Shown: positions 17,289 through 26,991 of the stretch, piece after piece
How the letters are laid out: each line of letters starts with the position of its first letter
Numbering within the stretch: position 1 is the first letter of the stretch
Assembly (NCBI GenBank): GCA_047601185.1
Contig: JASGJS010000001.1
Span: forward strand, 1,648,401 to 1,712,400
DNA from: JASGJS01 sp047601185
GTDB lineage: Bacteria > Pseudomonadota > Gammaproteobacteria > JAURND01
Length of the DNA: 64,000 bases
Direction of reading: 5' to 3'
Notes under the pieces: generated by a model
Told to the model about the DNA's origin: nothing
Databases searched by the model: none
What the model saw: the letters and a program-made list of their open reading frames with translations, nothing else
Program-made: the position numbers and the translations under genes

Positions 17289-18101
17289 CTATCCTTTTTT
17301 GTTGGCCGGAGCTGGGGTCGTAGGTGCAACGCTGCTTGCGGCAGACGCGGTTGTCGTATCTTCAACCACATCTGTCTGCGGACTATGCGGCAATTTAGAC
17401 CCAATCACCACCGAAGCCGTCTGCACCACTTTCGCATTGACTACCGTACTCACAGCATTTGCGTCACTGCTACCTGAAGCAGTCATCAACATAGCGCGGG
17501 GTGCTTCAGCTGCCATCATAGGGGCCGGTGTATTACCCGAAAAATTAACTGCATACACGAAATAATGTTGTTCAGGATAGACTTTATTCAACGCCGCGAT
17601 TTCTTGCTTCACTTGAGCATAGATTTCGGCTCGCGCAGCGGTATAAGCTTGCTCTATTTCTGCCTGGCCTGGGCTGAACTCAACATTGCTCACGCTATAA
17701 GTTTGCCCATCTTTACTGGCAGATTTTGCTTTATCGCGAATCGCCGCTAACGCATCACCGGGCAATCTGGCTTCTGCTTCTACGTGCAACATTTCCAGGC
17801 CGGATTTGTCTTGGCTGCGCACAAATTGGGTGATATGCCAATCAGCCGTGGGTGCTATTTTCTTTAAATTTTCCTGCACTTGATCATTGATATGCGCCAA
17901 ATCCATTTTATTCAAAGCCGCATCTAAGCTGACGGTCACTTTAGCGGTTTTGGTGGCTGCCCATTTTTCAACGGTCACTTGATAGGAGATTTGACTTAAG
18001 GGGGGAATTTGTGGCGGAATATCCGGCACCATGGCTAAAGCAGACAAGCTCGTCATGCTGAGTAATGCAAAAGACATCAAAACTTTGTTCAAAACTTTCA
18101 T
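17289..18101 (-). CDS. Secreted SIMPL/DUF541-like protein
   Basis: A 270-residue protein with a clear Sec signal peptide (MKVLNKVLMSFALLSMTSLS followed by an ALA cleavage motif). The middle carries alternating strands such as ISYQVTVEKWAATKTAKVTV, SKDGQTYSVSNVEFSPGQ and EIAALNKVYPEQHYFVYAVN, which resembles the periplasmic SIMPL (DUF541) domain. The C-terminal 40 residues are Ala/Thr/Pro-rich and probably disordered. SIMPL proteins are poorly understood. Divergent from pdhA, with 85 bases between the start codons. Confidence 0.5.
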   Translation of the reverse strand: MKVLNKVLMSFALLSMTSLSALAMVPDIPPQIPPLSQISYQVTVEKWAATKTAKVTVSLDAALNKMDLAHINDQVQENLKKIAPTADWHITQFVRSQDKSGLEMLHVEAEARLPGDALAAIRDKAKSASKDGQTYSVSNVEFSPGQAEIEQAYTAARAEIYAQVKQEIAALNKVYPEQHYFVYAVNFSGNTPAPMMAAEAPRAMLMTASGSSDANAVSTVVNAKVVQTASVVIGSKLPHSPQTDVVEDTTTASAASSVAPTTPAPANKKG

Positions 18102-18186
18102 AAGGGCTCCTTAATGTTTTGCACCGATAACGTTTAAATGATAATGTTGTGTGCCAGTATATACTGAAAACATAGGATTTAAAACC

Positions 18187-19254
18187 ATGACAACCATTGT
18201 CAGTTTCTCCGTTGATTATATTCAATATTTAACCCCCGAAGCCAAACTGCTATGCCCCCTCCCAGAAGGCTTAAAGGACCCTAAACAGCTCATCGCTTTA
18301 TACCAAAAAATGGCCTTCCTCCGCGCCTTCGACGCCAAAGCGGTTATTTTGCAACGGACGGGGAAATTAGGCACTTATCCTGCGGCTTTAGGACAGGAAG
18401 CGGTGTCCATGAGCATGGGATATGCCATGGAACCGCAAGACGTATTGGTGCCTTACTATCGTGATCAGGGTGCTTTACTGGAGCGCGGCGTACTGCCTTC
18501 AGAAATCTACGCATATTGGGGAGGCGATGAACGTGGCAGTTCTTTTGTCTCAGCCACCAACCCCAAAGATTTCCCGCTCTGTGTCCCCATCGCCACTCAA
18601 TTACTCCATGCAGCTGGCGTCGCTTATGCTTTCCAGCTGCGTAAACAACCCCATGCGGTGGTCACCAGTTGCGGTGAAGGTGGCACCTCTGAAGGGGATT
18701 TTTACGAAGCGATTAATTTTGCCGGTGCTTGCCAATTACCGGTGGTGTTTGTGGTGAACAATAATCAGTGGGCAATTTCAGTGCCGAGAAGCAAACAAAC
18801 CCGCACGACTACTATTGCACAAAAAGCCATTGCAGGGGGATTTGAGGGTATACAAGTCGATGGCAATGATGTGATTGCGATGGTCGGCACCATGCAAGCT
18901 GCATTGAAAAAAGCCCGCACAGGTGGCGGCCCCACGTTGATTGAAGCCATCACCTATCGACTGTGTGATCACACCACCGCCGATGATGCCAAACGTTATG
19001 TCCATCCAGATGATCTAAAAAAAGCCTGGGATTTAGAACCTTTAAAACGCTTACAACGTTATTTAATCGACAATAATTTATGGAATAGCGATGCAGAAGC
19101 GAGTATGCAGCAAGACATTGAAGCTACGATTAAACAAGCTGTGGAGGACTATTTACAGCTGCCTCCAGCTCCTCACACTGACATGCTCGATTATTTGTAT
19201 GCGGTATTACCTAAAGCCTATCAATCACAACGCGCCGCTTTGATGGCACATTAA
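18187..19254 (+). CDS. pdhA: Pyruvate (2-oxoacid) dehydrogenase E1 alpha subunit
   Basis: The alpha subunit of the two-chain, thiamine-diphosphate E1 that decarboxylates pyruvate (or a related 2-oxoacid). The 355-residue protein shows YRDQGALLERG, the ThDP motif VVTSCGEGGTSEGDFYEAIN ending in NNNQWAIS, and TYRLCDHTTADDAKRY. The motif reads GEG where most pyruvate E1 alpha proteins read GDG; GEG is known in branched-chain E1 alpha, so the substrate is not certain. ATG at 18187 is preferred over the upstream GTG. Followed nine bases later by pdhB. Confidence 0.88.
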   Translation: MTTIVSFSVDYIQYLTPEAKLLCPLPEGLKDPKQLIALYQKMAFLRAFDAKAVILQRTGKLGTYPAALGQEAVSMSMGYAMEPQDVLVPYYRDQGALLERGVLPSEIYAYWGGDERGSSFVSATNPKDFPLCVPIATQLLHAAGVAYAFQLRKQPHAVVTSCGEGGTSEGDFYEAINFAGACQLPVVFVVNNNQWAISVPRSKQTRTTTIAQKAIAGGFEGIQVDGNDVIAMVGTMQAALKKARTGGGPTLIEAITYRLCDHTTADDAKRYVHPDDLKKAWDLEPLKRLQRYLIDNNLWNSDAEASMQQDIEATIKQAVEDYLQLPPAPHTDMLDYLYAVLPKAYQSQRAALMAH

Positions 19255-19263
19255 GGAATTTTC

Positions 19264-20244
19264 ATGACTCAAATCACTTTAGCTGAAGCCGTCACCCAAG
19301 CGCTGGCTTATGAAATGGCAGCAGATCCGAATGTTTTAGTCTTAGGCGAAGACGTCGCAACCAATGGCGGTGTCTTCCGAACCACTGTCGGTCTTTTAGA
19401 TAAATTTGGCCCCGAACGCGTCATCGATACGCCCTTAGCAGAAAGCATGATCGCGGGCATTTCGATTGGGATGGCAACGCAAGGTCTAAAACCCGTTGCT
19501 GAATTCCAATTCATGGGTTTTATTTATCCTGCGTTAGATCAAATTATTTGTCATGCGGCGAGGATGCGTAATCGAACCCGCGGCAGGCTCAGCTGTCCCT
19601 TGGTCTTTCGTGCCCCTTATGGTGGCGGCATTCATGCGCCAGAACATCATTCCGAAAGTACTGAAGCCATGTTTGCACATATGCCCGGTATTCGCGTGGT
19701 GATCCCCTCTTCTCCGGCCCGTGCTTATGGATTATTGCTCGCAGCCATGCGTGATCCAGACCCCGTGCTTTTTTTAGAACCCAAGCGTATCTATCGTTTA
19801 GTTAAACAAGCCGTGCCCGATTCTGGCGAGGCTCTCCCATTAGATCGCTGCTTCGTGTTACGCCCCGGCAATGATGTGACCTTAATCAGTTGGGGCGCCT
19901 CTCTGCATGAAACCTTACAAGCCGCTGAGCAATTGGCGCAAATGGGCGTATCCGCTGAAGTGATCGACGTAGCGACCATCAAACCGTTAGACATCGACAC
20001 GATTTTACAGTCTGTCGAGAAAACCGGACGCTGTGTTATTATTCACGAAGCGGCCAGAACCTGCGGCCTCGGTGCTGAAATCGCCGCCCAAATTGCTGAA
20101 CATGGTTTAATGTTTTTACTCGCCCCCATTCAAAGAGTGACGGGCTATGATACGATTATGCCGTATTTAAAATTAGAAAAATTTTACATTCCCAGCGTCG
20201 ATAAAATTATTCACGCCGTTCATAACATTGTGGAGTATGCATGA
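19264..20244 (+). CDS. pdhB: Pyruvate (2-oxoacid) dehydrogenase E1 beta subunit
   Basis: The 326-residue beta chain completes the E1 heterotetramer. Motifs include LGEDVATNGGVFRTTVGL, RVIDTPLAESMIAGISIGMA, EFQFMGFIYPALDQI, RAPYGGGIHAPEHHSESTEA and VIHEAARTCGLGAEIA. It ends within the start of pdhC (ATGA overlap), so the three genes form one translationally coupled operon. Confidence 0.92.
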   Translation: MTQITLAEAVTQALAYEMAADPNVLVLGEDVATNGGVFRTTVGLLDKFGPERVIDTPLAESMIAGISIGMATQGLKPVAEFQFMGFIYPALDQIICHAARMRNRTRGRLSCPLVFRAPYGGGIHAPEHHSESTEAMFAHMPGIRVVIPSSPARAYGLLLAAMRDPDPVLFLEPKRIYRLVKQAVPDSGEALPLDRCFVLRPGNDVTLISWGASLHETLQAAEQLAQMGVSAEVIDVATIKPLDIDTILQSVEKTGRCVIIHEAARTCGLGAEIAAQIAEHGLMFLLAPIQRVTGYDTIMPYLKLEKFYIPSVDKIIHAVHNIVEYA

Positions 20245-21356
20245 CCACCGAAATTTTTAAACTACCCGATTTAGGCGAAGGACTCCCTGAAGCCGAAATT
20301 CGCGAATGGTATGTGACAGAAGGTCAGGAAGTCAAACAAGATCAACCCCTCGTCTCCATGGAAACTGCCAAAGCCGTGGTGGATGTGCCCTCTCCTCATG
20401 CGGGAAAAATTACCAAATTGTATGGAAAACCTGGTGAGATGATTTTAACTGGCGCTCCGTTGATCGCTTTTGGGGATGCCGAAATGGCGGATGCTGGCAC
20501 TGTAGTAGGCGTAATGCCGACCAGTAACCAAATTTTAGAAGAGCCTGCGATGGGAGTAACTCAAACCGATCGTAGCACATCAGGGATTAAAGCAACCCCT
20601 GCCGTCAAAATGCAAGCCAGCAAATTGAAAGTGGATCTCTCACAACTGACGGGATCTGGACCTGGTGGCACCATCACCATGGAAGATGTGCAACGCGCTG
20701 CCGCTCAGCAATCTACTCCTATTTTAGGAGAAGCGCTGCATGGCGTTAGGCGTGTGATGGCGCAGCAAATGGCTAAGTCACATGCTGAAGTGGTGCCCGT
20801 GACGTTGACAGAAGATGCCAATATTTCGCAATGGCCCAAGGGCACAGACGTGACATTACGTTTATTGCAAGCCATCGTTGCCGCCTGTCAAGCAGAGCCT
20901 GCCTTAAATGCCCATTTTTATGGTCAAACGCTCAGTCGTAAGTTGAATACTCAAGTGAATATTGGGATTGCGGTGGATACACCTCAAGGATTATATGTTC
21001 CTGTGATTAAAGCCGCTGAAAGTTGCTCGACCACGCAAATGCGAGAAACTTTAGAACAGTTTAAGATCAAAGCCAAAAATCAAACTTTTGCGCCAGAAGA
21101 TTTACAAAATACTACGATTACTTTATCGAATTTTGGTACAATTGCTGGGCGCTATGCCAGTCCAGTGGTGGTACCACCGACAGTGGCGATTATTGCGGTG
21201 GGTAGATCGCGGCCGACAGTGCTTGCCGTCGATAATGCAGCTGTGATCCAAATGGTGATGCCAATTAGCTTAACGTTTGATCATCGGGCAGCAACGGGAG
21301 GAGAGGCAGCTCGGTTTTTGGCGGCTTTTATTCGAGCTTTGGAGTTAATGAGTTAA
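20241..21356 (+). CDS. pdhC: Dihydrolipoyl acyltransferase E2 component
   Basis: E2 takes the acyl group from E1 on a lipoyl arm and passes it to CoA. One lipoyl domain lies at residues 1-80 with the lipoyl Lys at 44 (METAKAVVDVPSP), a peripheral subunit-binding domain near 115-152 (ATPAVKMQASKLKVDLSQLT), and the catalytic domain to 371. The usual active-site block DHRxxDG here reads DHRAATGGEAARFLAAF: the His is kept but the second acid is Thr. No dihydrolipoamide dehydrogenase (E3) gene follows, so E3 must be supplied from elsewhere. Confidence 0.9.
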   Translation: MTTEIFKLPDLGEGLPEAEIREWYVTEGQEVKQDQPLVSMETAKAVVDVPSPHAGKITKLYGKPGEMILTGAPLIAFGDAEMADAGTVVGVMPTSNQILEEPAMGVTQTDRSTSGIKATPAVKMQASKLKVDLSQLTGSGPGGTITMEDVQRAAAQQSTPILGEALHGVRRVMAQQMAKSHAEVVPVTLTEDANISQWPKGTDVTLRLLQAIVAACQAEPALNAHFYGQTLSRKLNTQVNIGIAVDTPQGLYVPVIKAAESCSTTQMRETLEQFKIKAKNQTFAPEDLQNTTITLSNFGTIAGRYASPVVVPPTVAIIAVGRSRPTVLAVDNAAVIQMVMPISLTFDHRAATGGEAARFLAAFIRALELMS

Positions 21357-21368
21357 CACGCTGATGAT

Positions 21369-21415
21369 CCCCCTCATCCGCCTATCGGCACCTTCTCCCA
21401 CAGGGGGAGAAGGAA
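21369..21415. repeat. dispersed CTCATCCGCC/CTTCTCCC repeat after pdhC
   Basis: CCCCCTCATCCGCCTATCGG then CTTCTCCCACAGGGGGAGAAGG. Lies 12 bases after the pdhC stop, where its hairpin could end the pdh transcript. Confidence 0.85.
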
Positions 21416-21475
21416 CCACCTCAAGCTTTTGTGGGGTTTTAATCTTTGTGCTTGAATATCCTCTGAGTCATATTT

Positions 21476-22639
21476 ATGCAAGATCCTGATTACAAACGTC
21501 GGTTAAAAAAGCGCATGATCATTGTGCTTTCTGCGCTGGGCATTTTATTTTGCCTAATTTTTTTAATTGATGTGGTCAGAAGTGCCATTGTTAAGCATTT
21601 TGTCTCCCAATTCACGCAACAGACCGTCACCATTTCGACCAGCATCGCCAAAGCTGAAACCTGGCATCCGCAAATTACCTCCATTGGATCTTTAGTCGCG
21701 AGCAATGGCGTGCAAGTGAGTTCACAACTGTCAGGAATGGTGACAGCGATTTATTTCAGCTCAGGACGAATAGTAGAGAAGGGCCAGCCCTTAATACAAT
21801 TAGATAATCGCACCGACTTGGAAGATCTCGCTAACTACAAAGCGCAGCTCAAACTCTCTCAAGTCAATTACGACCGTCAAGTCAGTTTGCTGAAAACCAA
21901 TGCTACTTCGCAATCTTCCCTCGATCAAGCCGCTGCCAATTTGCAACAAAGTCAGTCAGCGGTTGGCAAAACGGAAGTCACTATTGATCAGAAATTAATT
22001 AAAGCGCCTTTTAGCGGCAAGTTAGGGATACGCAACGTGAATATTGGCCAATATGCCTCTCCAGGCACCCCTTTGGTGAATTTACAGGCGTTAAATCCTC
22101 TACTTCTACAATTCTCAGTTCCTGAACAAAATTTACGTTATCTACGCGTCGGTCAGCCCATTGAATTTTCAGTGGAGACTTATCCAGGAGAAACCTTTAA
22201 AGGCACGGTTTCGGCCACAGAATCTGCTGTAGACGTGCAAACCCGCAACATTATGGTCGAAGCCACTGTCCCCAATCCTAAAATGCGGCTTTTTCCAGGA
22301 TCTTTTGCCAATATCCGCGTGCAATTACCAGAACAAAAAAACGTGGTGACAGTGCCGCAAACCGCTATTTCAGCGAGTTTATTTGGTAGCACTGTGTATG
22401 TCGTTAAACCCGCTGGCAAGGATAAAAACGGTAAACAACTCCACACCGCGCATTTAGTCTATGTGACCACCGGTGAAATGCGCGGCAATGAAGTTGAAAT
22501 TTTAAAAGGCATCCAAGCCGGCGACGAAGTGGTGAATGCGGGTCAATTAAAACTACAGGATGGCGCCTCCGTCAGTATTAATAATAGCGTGCAATTGGCA
22601 CCGCTCACCCCCGAACAATTAAGTCAAGATCGGTCTTGA
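21476..22639 (+). CDS. RND efflux periplasmic adaptor subunit (membrane fusion protein)
   Basis: A 387-residue protein with a signal anchor near 13-32 (MIIVLSALGILFCLIFLIDV), a biotinyl-lipoyl-like first half (SGMVTAIYFSSGRIVEKGQP), a coiled-coil hairpin (about 120-165), the second lipoyl half (IKAPFSGKLGIRNVNIGQYA) and the beta-barrel/membrane-proximal domain. It belongs to the MexA/AcrA family and bridges the RND pump to an outer-membrane channel. It lacks a lipobox. Five bases separate it from the pump gene; no TolC-type gene is present nearby. Confidence 0.92.
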   Translation: MQDPDYKRRLKKRMIIVLSALGILFCLIFLIDVVRSAIVKHFVSQFTQQTVTISTSIAKAETWHPQITSIGSLVASNGVQVSSQLSGMVTAIYFSSGRIVEKGQPLIQLDNRTDLEDLANYKAQLKLSQVNYDRQVSLLKTNATSQSSLDQAAANLQQSQSAVGKTEVTIDQKLIKAPFSGKLGIRNVNIGQYASPGTPLVNLQALNPLLLQFSVPEQNLRYLRVGQPIEFSVETYPGETFKGTVSATESAVDVQTRNIMVEATVPNPKMRLFPGSFANIRVQLPEQKNVVTVPQTAISASLFGSTVYVVKPAGKDKNGKQLHTAHLVYVTTGEMRGNEVEILKGIQAGDEVVNAGQLKLQDGASVSINNSVQLAPLTPEQLSQDRS

Positions 22640-22643
22640 TCTT

Positions 22644-25600
22644 ATGCAATTTACTGACCTGTTTATTAAACGCCCGGTCTTAGCCGTGGTGGTGAGTCTG
22701 TTGATTTTTATTTTCGGGCTCAGAGCCATTTACGACTTACCCTTGCGCGAATATCCGGTGATGGAAAACACGGTGGTCACTGTCACCACCAGCTATCCCG
22801 GCGCTAGCCCTGAAGTCGTGCAAGGTTTTATTACTTCCATTTTAGAAAAATCGATTGCTGGCGCCAATGGCGTTGACTATATCACCGCGACCAGTACGCA
22901 AAGTGTCAGCACTATCCAAGCCTACATCAAACTCAATTTTGATCCGAATCAGGCTTTTACGGAAGTGATGAGTAAAGTCGCCGAAGTGCAAAGCCAATTA
23001 CCGACCGATAGTAAAGAACCCGTGATTAAAAAAGACACTGGTTCTACCATTGCGCTGATGTATATCAGTTTTTTTAGCAAAGAACTCTCACCTGAGCAAA
23101 TTACCGAATTTATCAGTCGGGTGATGCGTCCTAAATTACAAACAGTCTCAGGGGTTTCGAGTATCGATATTTTAGGCGGCAATACTTTTGCGATGCGGAT
23201 TTGGCTCAATACCACCCGCATGGCCGCCCTCAATGTGACGCCCAGCGATATTGCCAATGCCCTAAAAGCCAATAACTTCCAATCCGCTGCAGGAAAAACC
23301 AAGGGCGAATTTGTCGCATTCACTGTCAATGCTTTAACCGATATTCATAGTGAAGACGCTTTTAAACAAATGGTGGTTAAAAGTTCAGGCGGCACTTTAG
23401 TGCGTCTGCAAGATGTCGCTTCGGTGCAATTAGGCTCACAAAGTTATGATTCTTTGGTCACGTTTAATGGACAAAAAGCCACTTTTATTGGGGTTAATGC
23501 CACGCCAGATGCTAATCCCCTCACCGTGATTAAGGATATTCGCAAGTTATTACCCGATTTAGAAAAAAACTATCCACCGGCTTTGCATTCTGAAATTGTG
23601 TATGACTCCACCGCTTACATCAGCGCTTCATTAGAAGAAGTGATCATGACGTTGCTGGAAGCCACTGCGATTGTGATTGTGGTGATTTATTTATTCTTAG
23701 GCTCATTGCGCTCGGTTTTTATTCCCATTATCACCATTCCTTTGTCGCTGGTCGGGGTTTGTACGTTGATGCTAGGGCTGGGCTATTCTTTAAACTTATT
23801 GACCCTGTTAGCCATGGTGCTGGCCATTGGGTTAGTGGTCGATGACGCGATTGTCGTCGTGGAAAATGTCCATCGTCATATTGAAGAAGGTTTATCGCCC
23901 TTTGCGGCAGCTTTGCAAGGTGCGCGTGAAATTGCCGGGCCAGTCATTGCGATGACCATTACCCTTGCAGCAGTGTATGCACCGATTGGCTTTATGAGTG
24001 GCTTAACCGGTGCGCTCTTTAAAGAATTTGCATTTACTTTAGCGTGCTCCGTGATTATTTCTGGGGTTGTGGCATTAACCCTTTCTCCGATGATGTGTTC
24101 AAAAGTGCTTTCTGCCGAAAAAAGTACGGGGCGCTTTGCGCATTATCTCGATACCAAATTTGAACAATTAAAACATATTTATCAACGGCGTTTGCATAGC
24201 GTCTTGGAATATCGTCCCGTCACTGTCGTGTTTGCCATTGTTATTTTAAGCAGCTGTTACTTTCTTTATACCAATACCGTGCAAGAATTAGCCCCTGAAG
24301 AAGATCAAAGTGTGTTATTTGCACAGGCGACTGCGCCCCAATACGCCAACTTAAATTATTTAACCGCTTTCACCAATCAATTTAATGAAATTTTTAAAAA
24401 TACCCCTGAACAACAAGCGTATTTTGTGATTAATGGCGGTAGCGATCCCACTACCGCTTTTGCAGGTCTGATGCTCAAACCTTGGGATCAGCGCTCTCGC
24501 TCACAACAAAAAATTAATCCTGAATTACAACTGAAGATTCGTCAAATTGCGGGGATTAAGGCCGCGGTGTTTCCGTTACCCTCTTTACCGGTGGGTGGCA
24601 GCCCGCTGCCGATTCAATTTGTGATTAATTCGACAGAAAGCTATCCCGCCATTTATCAGGCTTCTCAAAAAATTGAAGAAGCCGGTCGCAACAGCGGTTT
24701 ATTTATTTACATTGATAATTCGTTGAAATTTGATAAGCCCGAAGTTCAAGTCAACATTAATCGCAATAAAGCCGGTCAAATGGGCATTAGCATGCAAGAT
24801 ATTGGTCAAGCCCTCGGCACTTCATTAGGCGGCAATTATATCAATTTGTTCAGTATGCAAGGGCAAAGCTATCAAGTGATTCCACAAGTTTTACGCAACT
24901 TACGATTGAATCCTTATCAAATTGCCAATATTTATTTGCGTACTAGCAATAATGAGATGGTGCCCTTGTCAACACTGGTGGATATTTCCACGCAATCCAG
25001 CCCCAATAATTTAACGGAATTTCAACAACAAAATTCCACCACCATTCAAGCGATGATGGTGCCGGGCCGCACCATTGGGGAAGGCTTGCAATTTTTAACC
25101 GAACAGGCGCAAAAATATTTACCGAAGGGAATGAATTATGATTTTGCCGGTCAATCACGACAATTTATTCAAGAAGGCTCTGCGCTGATTTTCACTTTCT
25201 TCTTTGCGATTATTGTGATCTTCTTGGTCTTGTCCGCGCAATTTGAAAGTTTCCGCGATCCCTTAATTATTTTAATCAGCGTGCCGATGTCGATTTGCGG
25301 TGCGCTGATTCCTTTAAATTTAGGATTCGCCAGTATCAATATTTATACGCAAGTGGGATTGATTACACTGATTGGATTAATCAGTAAGCATGGAATTTTG
25401 ATGGTGGATTTTGCGAATAGCTTACAAGAGACAGAAGGTTTAGGTATTAAAGAAGCGATTGAAAAAGCCGCAGCTATTCGATTGCGACCGATTCTTATGA
25501 CCACGGCGGCGATGATTTTGGGCGTGCTACCACTGATTACGGCCAGTGGCGCAGGTGCAAAGAGCCGGTTTGATATTGGGTTGGTGATTGCGACAGGTAT

Positions 25601-25682
25601 GTTAATCGGGACGGGATTTACCTTGTTTGTAGTGCCGACGATTTATACGTTTGTGGCGAAGCGGAGATTTAAAAATCCATGA
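22644..25682 (+). CDS. RND multidrug efflux transporter, HAE1 family
   Basis: A 1012-residue inner-membrane proton/drug antiporter. It starts MQFTDLFIKRPVLAVVVSLL, as HAE1 pumps do, with twelve membrane segments split by two large periplasmic loops. The proton-relay Asp pair is visible in VLAIGLVVDDAIVVVENVHR. The second half carries FESFRDPLIILISVPMSICG and LIGLISKHGILMVDFAN. It forms a two-gene operon with the adaptor at 21476. Drug range cannot be predicted. Confidence 0.94.
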   Translation: MQFTDLFIKRPVLAVVVSLLIFIFGLRAIYDLPLREYPVMENTVVTVTTSYPGASPEVVQGFITSILEKSIAGANGVDYITATSTQSVSTIQAYIKLNFDPNQAFTEVMSKVAEVQSQLPTDSKEPVIKKDTGSTIALMYISFFSKELSPEQITEFISRVMRPKLQTVSGVSSIDILGGNTFAMRIWLNTTRMAALNVTPSDIANALKANNFQSAAGKTKGEFVAFTVNALTDIHSEDAFKQMVVKSSGGTLVRLQDVASVQLGSQSYDSLVTFNGQKATFIGVNATPDANPLTVIKDIRKLLPDLEKNYPPALHSEIVYDSTAYISASLEEVIMTLLEATAIVIVVIYLFLGSLRSVFIPIITIPLSLVGVCTLMLGLGYSLNLLTLLAMVLAIGLVVDDAIVVVENVHRHIEEGLSPFAAALQGAREIAGPVIAMTITLAAVYAPIGFMSGLTGALFKEFAFTLACSVIISGVVALTLSPMMCSKVLSAEKSTGRFAHYLDTKFEQLKHIYQRRLHSVLEYRPVTVVFAIVILSSCYFLYTNTVQELAPEEDQSVLFAQATAPQYANLNYLTAFTNQFNEIFKNTPEQQAYFVINGGSDPTTAFAGLMLKPWDQRSRSQQKINPELQLKIRQIAGIKAAVFPLPSLPVGGSPLPIQFVINSTESYPAIYQASQKIEEAGRNSGLFIYIDNSLKFDKPEVQVNINRNKAGQMGISMQDIGQALGTSLGGNYINLFSMQGQSYQVIPQVLRNLRLNPYQIANIYLRTSNNEMVPLSTLVDISTQSSPNNLTEFQQQNSTTIQAMMVPGRTIGEGLQFLTEQAQKYLPKGMNYDFAGQSRQFIQEGSALIFTFFFAIIVIFLVLSAQFESFRDPLIILISVPMSICGALIPLNLGFASINIYTQVGLITLIGLISKHGILMVDFANSLQETEGLGIKEAIEKAAAIRLRPILMTTAAMILGVLPLITASGAGAKSRFDIGLVIATGMLIGTGFTLFVVPTIYTFVAKRRFKNP

Positions 25683-25786
25683 TGTTGAAACGCTAAAACT
25701 CTCACCTTTTCTTAGTAAATTAATAGATTTCTTGCGACGAATTTCCAACTATAGTACGATGGCTCTCTTTTTTAACGGAGAGAATT

Positions 25787-26932
25787 ATGGCAGAGGAAAG
25801 AGACTACGATCCAGAACGAGATCTAGGTCCCTATGTTTTACAAGATGAGCTTGAAAAAAAACGAAATACCCCTCCACCACCTCCAGCTCCCCCTCAAAAC
25901 CCGCCCAATCCTCAACCCAACAAATGGGAAACTTTTTTAAAACAAACTAAAGATGTTTCAGCTAAAACGTTATCGTGGGTCAGCAGTCCCTTAATCACCG
26001 GCTATACCTTATTTAAAACACTTCCGACTGTATTCTGTCATTTCGCCACCGACAAATCAGCCTGTCAAGAAAATGTTCAAATACCCACAATGATTATAAC
26101 CGCATTATCTTCACTCATGGTGGCGCGTAGGATAGATAAAGCTTCTCAAGTCGGCATCGCGCTTTCAAATAAAAAAGCCTCAGACAAAAAAGAAGTGAAA
26201 ATTTCTCATTCAGAATCTTTAACAACACGTTATATCAACGCAGCCGATAAAATATGCCAATATGCTGCGCCTGTGGTCATTTCTGGCGTTTCTCTGGCGG
26301 TCATTCAGGGTATGAGCAAAGAGAGTTTAATCGCATTTGGGGTGGATTCAGAAACAGCGACAACTGCTTCTTATGTGGTGACCGGTGGTGTTACAAGCTT
26401 AACTTTTCCAGCACTCTATGCGTTATTGGGGTTGAACCGTCCTAAAAATGAAAATGTAACCGCTGCACGTCCACCGTCTCGCGCTGAAGAAAAATCCAAA
26501 CCCAAAGTGGTATCCAGACATAGCGTGGCATCCAGGCACAGTGAAAGAGAAGTTCAACTTTCAAGAGCTTCAGTTTCACAGACGGAGGATTTGCCTACTG
26601 AAATAGATCATTCACAACACATTGATGCGGAAGCAGAAAATCAGACATTCCCAACAATAGCCCCCACCAGAGACCTGACAATTCATACTAGCCCTAGCAT
26701 GGAATCTAATATGAGCCAACCTCAACCAACCCCTACCAGCCCGCAGTCTAAACACCCCCCTCCTTCTCCAGCCCCACTCAGACCCTCTGCTAGCCAGGAA
26801 TCACAGAGTACTCCCACGCCTCGACTTCCTAAAGGTTTTTCTTATATTCCCGAAGGAAATGAAAATATTGATGAGAATGATGATCAAAAAGAAGGCAAAC
26901 GAATGGGCTCTAACAATGGCAGTTTGCCTTAA
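25787..26932 (+). CDS. Orphan membrane protein with Pro-rich disordered ends
   Basis: A 381-residue protein from an ATG preceded by ACGGAGAG. The N-terminus (1-45) is highly charged then proline-rich (PPPPPAPPQNPPNPQPN). The middle (about 60-225) has several hydrophobic stretches (LITGYTLFKTLPTVF, TMIITALSSLMVARR, AAPVVISGVSLAVIQ, ASYVVTGGVTSLTFPALYALL). The last 150 residues are rich in Ser, Pro, Gln and charge. I do not recognise it. Its architecture, hydrophobic core between disordered tails, is like that of the orphan proteins at 7.9 kb and 1.9 kb and is compatible with a translocated effector, which is only a guess. Confidence 0.6.
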   Translation: MAEERDYDPERDLGPYVLQDELEKKRNTPPPPPAPPQNPPNPQPNKWETFLKQTKDVSAKTLSWVSSPLITGYTLFKTLPTVFCHFATDKSACQENVQIPTMIITALSSLMVARRIDKASQVGIALSNKKASDKKEVKISHSESLTTRYINAADKICQYAAPVVISGVSLAVIQGMSKESLIAFGVDSETATTASYVVTGGVTSLTFPALYALLGLNRPKNENVTAARPPSRAEEKSKPKVVSRHSVASRHSEREVQLSRASVSQTEDLPTEIDHSQHIDAEAENQTFPTIAPTRDLTIHTSPSMESNMSQPQPTPTSPQSKHPPPSPAPLRPSASQESQSTPTPRLPKGFSYIPEGNENIDENDDQKEGKRMGSNNGSLP

Positions 26933-26991
26933 TTGAGCTATGCAATGCAGGGAGTGCGGGTGTTGCCCGCTAAACTCCCAACTGCACGCAG

